In this document: positions 1-11,585 of the stretch, one piece after another | How positions within the stretch are numbered: the first letter of the stretch is position 1 | How the letters are laid out: every line of letters starts with the position of its first letter | Assembly (NCBI GenBank): GCA_030512335.1 | Contig: JAULSU010000001.1 | Coordinates: 6,324,001 to 6,388,000, forward strand | DNA from: Immersiella caudata | Taxonomy: Eukaryota > Ascomycota > Sordariomycetes > Sordariales > Lasiosphaeriaceae | Direction of reading: 5' to 3' | Length of the DNA stretch: 64,000 nucleotides | Position numbers and translations under genes: made by a program | The notes under the pieces: model-generated | Seen by the model: the letters and a program-made list of their open reading frames with translations, nothing else | Databases searched by the model: none | What the model was told of the DNA's origin: nothing

Positions 1-971
1 CATTATGTACTGTGTTACCAATCCAGGGCAAACGACTCCCGCCCGCCCTTGGCCTTTCCCCGGGAATACCCACAGGCACTGTGACTGGCATGGATGGATA
101 TGATATGTATAAAACGGAAAGCACCGAGGGCCCAACGGGCGGCTCTCCTCCTCCACCTACCTAACCACTACCGCCTGTCCTATATCCTCCCAGCCGGTCT
201 CGTCGTGGTGCTAATTTATAACTCTCGATATCCCGCCAACCAAGTCTGCACGGTACAGAAAGCCTAGAGACGTTAGCACCCTGACCCTTACTCCATAGCA
301 CAGCTACACTAACGCCCCACTGAAGACGAAGTCCTCCAAGATCACGTTTCTTCCGTCTGATCTTTCAAGTATTGGCGTGCCTTCCTTCGCTAGCTGGGGG
401 ACCATAAATATCGAGCGGCATCTGGGATTTATCGCAAACAAACCTTCCTTAGGCAAAAGTCGACAACTCCCATCGCCGACTCTCTTCACCCCATCGCCGA
501 GAACTTTTCTCACAACACCCTTCGCCGAGAATTCGATCCCGTATTGAAAGCAGTAAAGGAGAACGGAGATCGCGCATCCCCTAGAGACTTTTCTTCTCTC
601 CTCTGGGACGTTACCAGGTAAGCGCCACCAAAACTGCAGTGCTAGCCCAGATCCGCCTTCCTCTTTCGCACTTCGTCGGGCATCTTCCCTGTTACCTGCG
701 AGCCTCTTTACCCCTCCCCGCTCCTCCCCGCCTACCCGCCCAGGCCTGGCCACCTAGGCACCATCTCCTCGGTGCTGCAGGTTCCTTGGAGAAAACAACC
801 AGTGCTGCTGGTGCCTTCGAGGCTCAGCCCCATCACATACTTCCAATCCCCATCCCCTGTACTTTTGAAGGACCAAGCGGGAATAAAAAACCTCTTTTCT
901 GCTGCTGAACACAACTGACCAAGATAACTCAGGAATCCCTTCAAAAAATCGCAGACCATAGACTTGCCAAG
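1..971. other. Spacer and 5' region of the RRM gene
   Basis: No coding sequence I can support. The stretch is pyrimidine-rich, especially around 140-180 and 640-740, and lies directly upstream of the RRM gene, so it probably holds that gene's promoter and 5' leader. The open frames here lack family resemblance and splice logic. Confidence 0.5.
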
Positions 972-1859
972 ATGTCCAAGTTGTTTATTGGGTAAGAGGA
1001 CTTTCCAATCTCTCAGTTCTAGAGCGATTCCCATTTCCACACGAAACGGCCACTGACAGAGATGCGTGCAGAGGCCTCGCCTGGCACACCGAGGAAGCGA
1101 CGCTTCGTGCCAAGTTCGAGGAGTATGGTGTTGTTGACGAGGCTGTATGTTTGTTGTCCTGCACTTTCATTCAATCGGATTTGAGCCTGGTGCCATCCAT
1201 TCCTCTCCCTTCCTCAAGCGACGCTTTCCAGTCCGACGTTCGATCACCCCATGTTAGAAGAGCTGGCTGCTCTAACGCGTGCTTGATCTCATAATAGGTC
1301 GTCGTCAAGGATCGTGACACTGGCCGCAGCCGTGGCTTCGGTTTCGTTCGTTATACCAACGAAGATGACGCGCAGAAGGCGATCGGCGCTATGAATAACG
1401 TGGAGTATGCCCCCAACCGCCTGCCCGGTAGCTTGCCGTCGATTCTAACACTGAGCACAGGTTCGATGGCCGCACCATCCGCGTTGACAAGGCTTCCGAC
1501 ACTGGCCCTCGTGGCGGCGGTCGCGGTGGCGGCGCTGGCTTCGGCGGCCGCGGCGGCTACGGTGGTCTCCCCGTCGGTGCTCCCCATGCTGCCAACTTTG
1601 GCTACGCCGCGCCCCCTGCTCAGCCTTACGGCATGCCCCCTGGTATGTACAGCCAGCCGTATGGTCGTGGCTATGGCCAGGCTGCTCCGCAGGCCTATGG
1701 TGCCCCGCCCCAGCAAGGTAGGAAACGCTCCGCAGAACCAAAAGGGCAGGAACTGCTGCTAACACAGAACCAGGTTGGGCCAACTACCCGGCCTACACCG
1801 ACCCCTCCCAGCAGGGCCACCAGCAGCCTCCCAATGGCAGCAATCAGGGCGGTTACTAA
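972..1859 (+). CDS. Glycine-rich RNA-binding protein, single RRM
   Basis: Five exons: 972-991, 1072-1144, 1298-1404, 1461-1717 and 1774-1859 (543 nt, 180 aa). The protein opens with MSKLFIGGLAWHTEE, the RNP2 strand of an RRM. RNP1 follows as RGFGFVRY after the typical KDRDTGRSRG loop, so the RRM covers about residues 2-78. The remainder is a low-complexity tail: an RGG/GGR stretch, then Pro/Tyr/Gln/Gly-rich sequence ending QGGY. This layout matches the small glycine-rich or cold-inducible RNA-binding proteins that act in RNA processing, stability and stress responses. A role here is inferred from family only. Introns use GTAAGA, GTATGT, GTATGC and GTAGGA donors; the last has a TGCTAAC branch site. 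The prion-like tail suggests condensate behaviour but proves nothing. Confidence 0.9.
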
Positions 1860-2732
1860 GCCAACACTGAAGTTGGGTTGGTGCCGTCAGTCGGGATGAG
1901 AGCAGCACCTCCGATTTCTCCGAACTTCTCCGAACCAGGGTCGGCGAGGTCGCCAGGAAAAGTCTGAAAAGACTGGAACGAAACAAGAGGCCGAAACGGC
2001 GAGCGTAGCTTCGCTATAAACTTCTTCTTCCGAACCGTGGACCGCCGAGTGGCTTGTTGACGCTGCTGTACGATCAGGCTTTGTTGCTCTGTGAGGACCG
2101 CCACTATACCCCATGCGCGCGCAGTCTTGTTTTCTTGCTGGACTGGTTGACCATTTACTTCTCTTCATCAACCTGTGGTCATCAGTGCAGGTATCCAGAT
2201 GCTTGGAGGAGTTGATTCTTCTCTGGATCTCGATTTTTGTTTCTCATATTTTTGGCTTTTGATTGTTGCATCTTGTTTTCTTTCTGATGTCTTGTGGTGT
2301 CGTTGTCACTCGTGTCGTTTCCTTCTCGTTGATGTTTGCGATTTGATGAAAAAGTCTTGGTTTCCGTTCTATCCTTTCCATGCTGTGCTCCGTGTTGTTG
2401 GTGGGGTGGGTTACAGGGACAGGGCGAGGGCCGAGGAAGGTTGGACTTGGGGTGGACATAGTGTGGAGGGGTTTTGATGTAGCGAATTCACTGGGAACAT
2501 GTACATCGGCGAATATCCTGCTATGCCTGCGTGGATAGACATAGACGTCTGAGATCGTCATGGTGCGAGGGATTGGAATATCGGCGATGGCGCCTAGGGA
2601 ATACTTGAGGTAGAAAAAAAGCAAGGCAGGGCAGTAGCACAAAGCAGGGAAAGTGTGGGGGGAGGGGGCAGGTAAGCTGGGAGGTGGACTGGGTTGTAAC
2701 TGCGTCGTTTTGATGTTATTCGCTTCCAACGT
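1860..2732. other. Convergent spacer
   Basis: Lies between the 3' ends of the RRM gene (+) and the ChaC gene (-). T-rich stretches around 2220-2400 are consistent with 3' UTR. No gene seen. Confidence 0.5.
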
Positions 2733-3991
2733 TCAGGAAGCTTTTTCTGTCTCTTCTTGCTCGTCTACGCTGGCGGCCCTTCTGAAGTGGTGTTCCTGTG
2801 GCAAACTCGGCGACGGGTCCGGAGTGGGTACCCGCCGCGCCGCCATCATCTCCCGGAGGCGATTCGACAGATCGGTGACATGCCCATCTCCGCTCTCCGG
2901 ACTCAGTTCGTTGAGGGCCTCCTCCAGGCCGAACAGGTAGTCGGGATTCGGCCCACTCGGTCCGTGGCTGCGAAAAATCACATCGACGACTTGGTGAGGA
3001 TCCTCAGGACCAACGAACTGGTCGTTCTCTGGAGTTCCTATATAGACGAGGGTCTTTATAGGAGTTTGTGTCGGCAGGATGGCGAGATCGACACCCGTGG
3101 CTGGGTGGAAAGGAGTATAATGAATCGTGTAGCCGTTGATCTCACGAATGTCGAGATAATCCTTGACTTCGGCAACACGTCCCGGGATAATACGGTAAGC
3201 AACTCCCCAAACTCTTTCCGGGGCTGAGTCGTGGTGATCCTTGAGCTGCTCCCAGTAGGATCTTTCGATTAGCGTCACCACACGGCCGGGCGCCTCTGGG
3301 GTGCCGCGATGGTCTTGGCTAGGAAGAGGAAAGCAACTATGTCAGCCGAGGGGACAGACACTTGTATACAGGCACGCGTGTGGATGTCGGCCTTGTCCAA
3401 CCCGATCCCCAATGGGGCTCCGGTGGGCCAGGGAAGGCGGAGAATGCGGAGGGTGGTAAGCTACCTTGCCTATATGCTGATCAGTATGCGGCGGGAGTGG
3501 AACTGCTTGACATGGAGCGGGAATCGCATGACGGGTGATGCCCAGGGGGCCGGGCAGGAGGTTCTAAACAAAGACAGTGCGGGCGCCAGGGGTAAATGGG
3601 GTCGCCGCACGGAAGGCGATTGCAGGGCTGCAGCCGCAACTTATAAATAGAGAGGGCAGAATGGGGGCTGTCTTGGGGCTTGGGTTGTTGACGTGCGAGC
3701 GGGCTGGATAGGTGACCTACCTGCCAGAAACGGCGAACGTAGCCCGTGACAAAGCCCGGTATCCGTCTATCTAATTTGGTTCGATCCCAGTTAGATAGCC
3801 ATCATGGGGAACCTGGTGTGAGGTGAGTACCAAAGTGCGGTGGTGGCTTCCAGATCAAGGATCTTCAACCCAAACATGTCAGCTCTCAGCTTGTCCGGCG
3901 ATGAGTTATCGCAAGCCACGACAAAATTCGATCTCGAGACTTACCCGTAGCCGAACAGCCAAAATTCCTGCGAGGTGGTTCCGTTCGACAT
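2733..3991 (-). CDS. ChaC-type gamma-glutamylcyclotransferase
   Basis: Exons on the minus strand: 3945-3991, 3831-3862, 3721-3770 (or to 3717) and 2733-3318 (or from 3313). The assembled N-terminus reads MSNGTTSQEFWLFGYG then SLIWKPPPHFD, containing the YGSLIW motif that binds the gamma-glutamyl group. RRIPGFVTGYVRRFWQ, DHRGTPEAPGRVVTL and the C-terminal DYLFGLEEAL stretch are all hallmarks of the ChaC family, which cleaves glutathione to 5-oxoproline and Cys-Gly in the cytosol. The protein is about 237 aa. One problem remains. The best-looking exon 3/4 sites (CAG/GTAGGT and TTCCTAG/CC) are one base out of frame. Using GTAG/GTCACC with CCAAG/ACC restores frame and gives WQVDHRG. Identity is secure; that junction is not. 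Confidence 0.85.
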
Positions 3992-5692
3992 TTGGTGAAT
4001 ATCGGCTATCACCTGGGGTTTTCCTGTTTTCCCCCAAAGGTTTTCGATCGAGTTTCCTCTTCGAAAGGGGGACCACCTGATCGACGTCGTGATACTCGGG
4101 GGCCACACTGACACCAACTGCTCAAAAGGGCCGGGATCAAACAAGTTTCGATGGTCTAGGTTCCAACGGTGGGTAGGGGGGGGGGACGAGGCACTTAGAT
4201 TCCGGGGTATTCCGCAACCACGAGATCTTGGGTGTACTCGCAGCAGTTTGAACTTGGTGAACTTGGATCTTGGTTCGCCGTCTGCAAAATGGTGTTCGGC
4301 CGGGACGTTGGAGACGACCTGAGGCGATTACATAAACTGGAAAGGTCCCACCAAGGATAAGGTGCTGTAGGGCCACCGCAGAGACGCGGTCCACATCGCT
4401 TCATGGAAGCCACAAGCTCGTGCCGCCCAGCGCCTTCCCAAAGTTCCCGAACCGCCCGGAGCGGAGCGGTAGAGGTCGGCCGAAAGTGATAGCCACGCGA
4501 AACAGAGGATCAGGGATGGCGCACCGACATCTCACTCGTGAAACCTGGACCCGCCTCTCCCTCTCGCAGCTGAAGCAGTGACTTGCCATCCTGATGGCTT
4601 CCTATGACACACGAGATCTTTTCTCTCTTGCTGGCATGACCATTTTCTGTTTTCCGTCTCAACTCGGTACGACCTTGATGGCGGCCGTCATCCATTCCAT
4701 CAAACGCCAGTTCTACAGCAGGCCCCGATGCTGCAATCAGTGCTAGTTACATGACAGCTTGGAAGTCTCCAGCAACTTCAAAATCGGACGAAAAAGCAAG
4801 TTTCAAGTAGCCTCGTGCCTCTGATTTATCAAGGATACGATTTTCGTCGGATCTTTATCCAGTTTCCATCAGATCACTGCGCGAGGACCATCGTGGATGC
4901 CACCGTTTGCTGGAGGATAGCCTGTCGAGGATAACCCGTGAAGTTCATCGCTGTCGAGCATACGGCGGGGAAAGGCCGACAGGCCTTTCTAACCGCAATG
5001 TTCTACCCCTACGCCCAGCAACGTCCCTGGGATCGCATCATCGCGCTCTAATTCCCGAGTAGAGACTTGAGGAAGCGGATGGCGCATAGTAGAGCTTCTA
5101 AGTTCTTGTGCCATATCGTCTTCTGAAAACCGAGAGCTAGTGATCGTGCCCGTAACAAAGTATTTCCTACAATGCATGTTCCAATCGCAGAAAGAGAGCG
5201 GCGTTTTTAGGCAGTGCAACAATATTCCAGCAAGGTTCGGCAACACGACAGGGCACGGTTAGGTATGTGGTTATGTGCGCTCCCTAGCTGTCGGGGCCAC
5301 ATCACAGCTTCGCCGCGTGCATCGCTAGGGTTCGCCCAGGTGTACTTCAAGGCTGGGTCCATCCGCTAGCGAATGAGGTCATTAGAGTCATCACCAGGCT
5401 CTTCCCGAGCCAGCAATGGCCAGGAGTAAGAAGCAACATTTTCCATCCCGATTCACAGCCCTGTGACGAATCTCTGCACATAAAGCGAGGCGTGCGGCTG
5501 AGCCGACGGGTTAGGCTATTTGAAAATATTCTTGGTACCTCTCTATCCGACCCCCTGGTTTGCACTTTATAATTGGGGTTCCCCTCCTTCCAGCCCCGCG
5601 CCGAAATTCAGGACAACGACCGACGACGATCTGTATCGGAGTCGCCACACCCAGCACCCAACACCCGACGGCACACCTCCTCACTCGCGGCC
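3992..5692. other. Divergent spacer
   Basis: About 1.7 kb between the divergent ChaC and penta-EF-hand genes. It has a G-run near 4178-4187 and scattered short open frames without family resemblance. It probably carries both promoters. Confidence 0.5.
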
Positions 5693-6975
5693 ATGGCTTA
5701 GTATGTGCGATTCCTGCTGTTTTTTGCCCCTTTAGTCTTTTGCCCTGATGTCTCAGGAGGAAGAGGAGGAGTTACCTCATCAGACCTCCTGAGACATGCA
5801 AGCATTTTCCCAAAATGGAAGATTGTAGCTGACATCGACCACCAGCAATAGACCCTACAACCCGGACGAGCTCCCGAGGTGAGTTTCTTTTTGCAACCAT
5901 CTGTCCTTCTTGCTGGCGCATCTTGGTATCCCGCCATCATCTACCAGAGGCGCATTCCAAAGGCATCATTCCCGTCGCGAATCATTCTTTGCTGACATTG
6001 ATTGTCTCCGCCTCGCAGGTTCGCAGAGCCAGAGCAGGTACGAATGTGCCCTTGCCTCTTGCACTTCTCCCCTGGCGCCCCCGAATAGCTTACCAACACC
6101 TCCACAGAAGGGCGGTAACAAACAGTCCCCCTCCTCGAGCTCATACGCTCCGGCCCCCTCATCGCGCTACGAAAACAAGCCGCCACCGCCGAGACCCTTG
6201 GAACATCGAGGTTCCTCTGATCGGTATAACAACGCTCCAGGAACCGCTGGCCGGCTATCACCGAGAGCACCCCCCGAGCGATACGGCATGAGCCCCCCAC
6301 CGACAGCAACCGGCGGCCGTCCGTCCCAAAGACATGACCTGCCACCCGCAAAGTCAGGACCCCCGCCGAGTCCCGGCCCGCGCGACGGCAATTCTGACCC
6401 CACTCTCCTCCCGCTCTTCAGGGCCGTAGACAAAGACGGTATGCGCACTACCCCCTTTACCCCTGATTTACCAAAAACATTCCGATTGACATCCCCTCTT
6501 CCGCGTTGAAGGCACTGGCCAACTCTCCGAGCGGGAACTCTCCGCTGCCCTCGTCAACGGCGACTGGACCGCCTTCGACCCCCAGACCGTTCGCATGATG
6601 ATCCGCATGTTCGACAGTGACCGCAGCGGTACCATCGGTTTCGAAGAGTTCTGTGGCCTGTGGTCATTCCTAGCCTCATGGCGCACTCTTTTCGACCAGT
6701 TCGATGCCGACCACAGCGGAAACATCAGCCTCGACGAGTTCAGCCGTGCCCTTGTCGCTTTCCGTTACCGCCTAAGCGAGCGCTTCGTCGAGATCTTGTT
6801 CCGAACCTACGACAAGCGTAACGAGGGCGCCATGAGCTTTGATCTTTTCGTCCAGGCCTGCATCAGCCTCAAGAGGATGACCGACGTCTTCAAGAAGTAT
6901 GACGAGGACCGCGATGGCTACATCACGCTCAGCTTCGAGGACTTCCTCACAGAGATCTTGCGCCAGTTGAAGTAA
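5693..6975 (+). CDS. Penta-EF-hand calcium-binding protein (PEF1/ALG-2/peflin type)
   Basis: Five exons: 5693-5700 (8 nt), 5846-5878, 6019-6037 (19 nt), 6108-6438 and 6512-6975 (855 nt, 284 aa). The N-terminus (MAYNRPYNPDELPR) leads into a long Pro/Ser/Arg-rich disordered segment, about residues 20-118, typical of peflin and ALG-2 relatives. Five EF-hands follow: DKDGTGQLSERE, DSDRSGTIGFEE and DADHSGNISLDE are canonical loops. The fourth (DKRNEGAMSFDL) is degenerate. The fifth (DEDRDGYITLSFED) carries the two-residue insertion expected of the dimerising EF5. Family members bind Ca2+ and recruit partners at membranes; the fungal role is inferred. The tiny first coding exon makes the start easy to miss. 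Confidence 0.9.
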
Positions 6976-7451
6976 AGGGGGCCGGTATCTGAGCGAGTCA
7001 AGCCCCAGGCGGGGAAGTCGTTTTCTGCATTTTAGGTTGTCGTTTTTCTCCTTTCTCTGGCCTGGGAGGAATGCATAGCTTGCTAGATATCCTCAACCCG
7101 TTCTGAATTCCCATAGATGGGGGAGGTGAGGGTAGCACTCACCGTAGCGGTGAAATATGATGGAGAATATACCCCTCAAACCGTGAGGTATGGAATGTGG
7201 GTACTTAACCTCGTTCTTTTATTAAATCTGACACCCAGTCGTACGGCATCGGCGTGAGGAATATGTCAAGGGGAGGGCTCCAGCAAGACTAACTTGACCA
7301 CGCTCCAAGGAGAGTACATGATCGATCAGTCGGATACTGTTTGACTAGAGAATTGACTGGAACGGAAAACGACCGGCTGGTACAAGGGGGGTTCGATCGC
7401 ATCGAAACCAGGACGTAAGTAGGATAGAATATGTTGATTATTGTGCCAGCA
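6976..7451. other. Convergent spacer
   Basis: 3' flank of the penta-EF-hand gene and of the minus-strand MBL locus. No gene seen. Confidence 0.5.
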
Positions 7452-8749
7452 TTAGGATTCATCGTGGGCCTCTCCATTACTATCAACATAGGTAAAGGAA
7501 GCGGCACCCATTGGCGACGATGCAGGGGGTCCATCCAAATCCTCTTCATCAAGATCCAACCAGCTCTCACGCCGCCGATGCGTTCTCGGCCCCTCTGGGG
7601 CCAGGGACTGTGTGGCATGTATCCCTTCGCCACTAACTGTGATCGGATTGCCTATGGTGAGGGCAAATGCTTCTGTTGGGCACTTGCTCGACGGTGTGGT
7701 GTTCACGAGGGCTGGTTCCGGCGAGTTAAGTTGGCGCAAATATCTTCTCCATGAAATCGAGTTGTATTTTGAATCCTGCTCAACATCCCCTCGGATACCT
7801 TGTTTCCGTCATCATGGGTGGTGAACCACGATTTCGCCCCCAGTCTCATCGCAATCTCTACCCCTGATGCGGCACCCACAAGAACGTTGCCAAACCAACG
7901 GCAGCTGACGGTATCGAAGCGATAAAGAAGCACGGCCAGGGGCAACGCAGCTTCAGAAACCAGGTGGAGCGTGACGTATGTGTGCAACGACGAGTACTTT
8001 ATCCCGCGCGGAGAGAATATAATGCTCAGTGGCCGATCGAGGGCTGAGAGTGATGCTATCGACTGGTAGCTATACCGCTTTGTTGACAGAGATGCAACCG
8101 GTGTGGGTGGCATCACCGGGCCAGTCATTGCGTCTATGACTCGGATGTTCCTGGAGGATTTGCGAGACGTAGGGGTTGCTGGAGGGGTCAAAATGGTGCT
8201 AGGCGTGCGTAGTCGCAATACAGGGGCCGGATAAGTTGTGGCGGCTGCTGAGTGCAGTTTAGATATATCGTGCCTCTGAGGGATGAACGCAACAGTCACT
8301 TCTGGTCTTCCCGATATAACATCTCCACCAAGAACGGGAATGCGAATAACGCGAGAGCTTCCGCGGCAATCCCATTTCGGTATCGTCGTAACTTTGCCCT
8401 TCTCAAAGTAGTTCCAACGGCGTATGGCTCGAGCGGAGCTTGGTTCCGCGAGAATGAGAGTCTTAGTTCCTCTGGGCGGCAAGTGTTGCAGGGTAGCTGG
8501 GTTGAGATGATCTGCTCCATTTTGGGATATGACAACTATATCGGGCTCGGGGAGGTCGAGGAGCGACGGGATGCAGGCTGTGTCTTTGTGAACTGTAGTG
8601 CTGATTCTCGAGTGAAAGATAGTCGAAGAGCCCGTCAACCATGGGTCCAAGACAATGTAGAATGGTTTCGACGAATGATCTGATCCGGGGGGTTACAAGG
8701 CCAAGAGGAACGAAGCATCGCTGTTGAGTTGCGTGACAGTCAGCGCCAT
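7452..8749 (-). pseudogene. Metallo-beta-lactamase-fold protein, apparently disrupted
   Basis: Translation on the minus strand from ATG 8749-8747 gives MALTVTQLNSDASFLLAL, a typical start for a fungal UlaG-like MBL-fold family. An in-frame TAA at 8695-8693 follows. Reading on in the same frame gives a family-like core: LDPWLTGSSTIFH, PEPDIVVISQ, TKTLILAEP, VTVAFIPQRHDI, IIFSPRGIKYSSL and HLVSEAALPL. Near 7738-7740 the homologous C-terminal part (TEAFALTIGNPITVSGEG) lies in another frame. The switch is at a run of three T, as if one T were missing. I see two independent lesions and no good intron that would remove the stop. The usual HxHxDH zinc motif is replaced by QNGADH, which I recall as a trait of this subfamily. 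Alternatives are sequencing errors or translation from a downstream start. Confidence 0.65.
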
Positions 8750-11585
8750 CGCGTTGGTTGGTCAGGGAAGAGCTGGCTTTGAGAGCATTTAGAGATGCGT
8801 TCAACGAAACAGGGCCTCTGGCAGCAAGATCAGCATTGGAGGGGAACGAGACTGATCCAGTCTTCTCGACCAGGAATCTTGAAAGGGAATGAACATAGTT
8901 AAGAGTGCCGGGAAACTGAAACGCCCGAGGACTGGGTGTTGTTCATCCTCCTCCATGGGAAGGTCTGCGCGAGCGGTTGCACGGGTATGCGACCCAAGCA
9001 GCTCCGACTAGACCGATCTCGTTTCTTCCGTAACCCTGCAAGTGGTTCGTTCCTTCCAAGGACCATTCCCGAGATGCAGGCAGCAGAAACGGATACAGCG
9101 CCGGAAAGCACGACCGATATGCAGCACTGGTATTCCCATCTCATGTCGACATAATCCCGCAACTTGGAAGCCTACTGGCAGCGCCTCTCGCAAGAAAGAA
9201 CCTGGATCCAGGCTACCACCTCCCTCAAATGATTTAGGACATGGAACCGAAACAACAACGACAAAATATACGCGGCGGTATTGGAGATGCGATTCTTGAC
9301 GCTCCCGCCCCCGGGGCATGTCCACGCGTTTGTCTGTTTGATCGACCTTCAGCACTAGCATGATTAGCCTGCTTCGAGTCCACGAACCTTCAACAGTGCT
9401 AGATTGTTGATCTCAACACCATCAATCGCAAAACTTGGTGTCTCCCGAGACCTGCTTTCGATCGGGATCAGCGAAGCTTTAGAAGAGACGATAGCCGCAA
9501 GTGCCGGCTAGGAGACGGTTGCCCCTGGATGTCACACAATGGGCCATTGTGGCGGTAGGATTTGGTGGTCTGGGCCCTCGGGCTGACCTGCCATCAAACG
9601 GCAGAAACCTCAGAAAGCGGCCCTATGAACAATCCCCTTGATCAAGGCGGCTCTGAAACTTGCAACTGACTCGTTTTCTGAGTTCACTGCCTTTGGACAA
9701 AAATAGGCCGCCACCGAATTCCCGGGTCATCGTCGTCGTCGTCGTCGTAAAATAAAAAAGGCGGGGACAGGGTTAGCTCCGTCGAATCATATCGGCTACC
9801 GACGTGCCCAGCTGTGTAATGGTAACACCGACAACTGAGAGCTTCCGGAGACGAAGCTCAGCAACATCGGCGGAAGCAAGGGTATTTTGCTCTCTATTGG
9901 TATCGTATCGTCGAGATAATCTAGGTAGGTTGCGGATGTACCTCCCTAGAGAGTTGGGGCTGGCTAGGGCTGTTCAAGTTGAACACGTGAAAGTTGTTGA
10001 ATTGCGGGCCAGTGTTATCACGAGGCCCTGGAACCCCGCAGCTTATGGCACCGTCGTTATGCAAAACCACCACCTCACTTCCAATGCAGTGCGATACGAG
10101 TGCACCTTGGCTTGCGGTGCCAATTGCATTACTTGTTGTCTTCTGAGGTCTCGGCTACGCAAAATCCTCAAAATCTTCGAGGCTCGCCAGCTACTCGCGA
10201 CGATGTCGGGCCCAAGAAGCGTCGTTTCGCGAGCGAGGAAACTCCACCGTTTGCCAGGATTACAAGCCACCCCGAAGCTCCACGATGTCCAATCAAAACG
10301 GGTTTGAGGTTCAATCTGCTCTTGATGCACCCCCACCCCGCAGACCAACCCTCAGTTGAGTCAAGACACCAGCCATCCGTGTCATTCACGCACCAGCTCC
10401 CGCGGATCGTTGGCGCGAGGCTACTTGCTGATGCTCGGCAGTTGTTGGCCTCCATCGAAACCCCAAGGACAGGAGGCTAGAAGTCCTCGCTGGTGGCGAA
10501 GTCGAGGGTGCCTAAGCTTCACTGTTTCCTGGCTGGCTTCAGCTTACAGCCCAGCCTGGCCACCCCTCACCAGCGTCCCGAAGCGAACTCGACTAGTTAT
10601 CCCGTAGGCACGGGAGACAGCACCGCGCAGTTAAGCGACGATCACAAAGAGGCGTGCGACTCGACTCGACATTCTCTTTGTTTTCGCGGCGTGTCCCAGG
10701 CTCGGAGCTACATCATTTCGCCGTTGAAATAAAGCCAGCCCTAGCTGTCAACACAAGTGTATCGTGTCCCTCTGCAGCCCGTTACTAGAGCTTCCGTTGA
10801 AGACAAGGTTGAATGGGAGCAGCACTGATGCCCCTGTCGATGACATCCCTTCACTTCATGCGTGAACCCCTCTGCCCCCCCTCCTCCCACACCTTGAGCT
10901 CTCGGGGGGTCACCCTGTGGCTCGCTGTCGAAAGTAGCTCCCAGCGAGATCGCACAGTGGAATTGGAGCTGGGCGAACTGTATGCGTCGACTCGAGAGTA
11001 CTTGGTGGCAAGGCTTGGCCACCTCCTGTCGGGGGCGTGGCCAATGTATCACTTGACGGCCCAACACAGTCTCGCGAGTCCCTTTCTTCGAGTTAGGGAC
11101 AATGGCCTGCATTCGGCCAAAGATACCCATCCATGCTACATGCGCCCCCCCCCCCTCCCACTGATCTGCTGGGGACTGGCAAGTCAGGATTGAATCGCTC
11201 CGGGCAGAGGTATTCCGTCAAGCAAAGCAACTGCTGGTGCTATTCCCCCCTCCCGGGTCACCCCCCGCCCTCCATTCAAGTTGCTCCATTGCTCTGCACC
11301 CGCGCCGCTGGCCATGACCTTTCACCTACATTCTTCGAAACACCGCCTGTTACACCTGGAGAGGAGCTTGGAGCTCTCCGTTCAATGACTTCGGCTTTTG
11401 GAGGGCGCCCTTCGCAGCTTCGATCCCGCAACTTGCAAATGTAACAGCTTCGCTATCGTGAACCGCTGACAGCGAGCAACACCGCAATTGAGCATCAGCA
11501 ATCGCACATCCCTATCTTATCATCAGCTATCGCGACCGCCTCCCCCCGCTAGAGCCCCTTGACGTCGCATGGTGGGGTTTACAAG
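8750..11585. other. Long gene-poor spacer
   Basis: About 2.8 kb without a gene I can support. It holds a short CGT repeat at 9731-9748, C-rich runs near 11142-11160, and open frames up to about 165 codons that begin at non-ATG codons and show no family resemblance. It includes the region upstream of the MBL locus and the promoter of the next plus-strand gene. Confidence 0.5.
9731..9748. repeat. CGT trinucleotide repeat, six copies
   Basis: Six perfect CGT units in non-coding spacer, followed by an A-rich run. Confidence 0.95.

Noticed and set aside
1276..1281. ACGCGT (MluI cell-cycle box) in an intron of the RRM gene and similar copies elsewhere
   Set aside because: The motif occurs several times outside promoters (for example near 3376, 9324 and 15368), so it is not informative by itself.
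3776..3790. GGTTCGATCCC resembling a tRNA B box
   Set aside because: Falls inside a ChaC intron and has no A box or acceptor stem at the right distance on either side.
9804..10307. Plus-strand open frame of 167 codons
   Set aside because: Begins at GTG, has mixed composition and no family signal; overlaps equally long frames on both strands.
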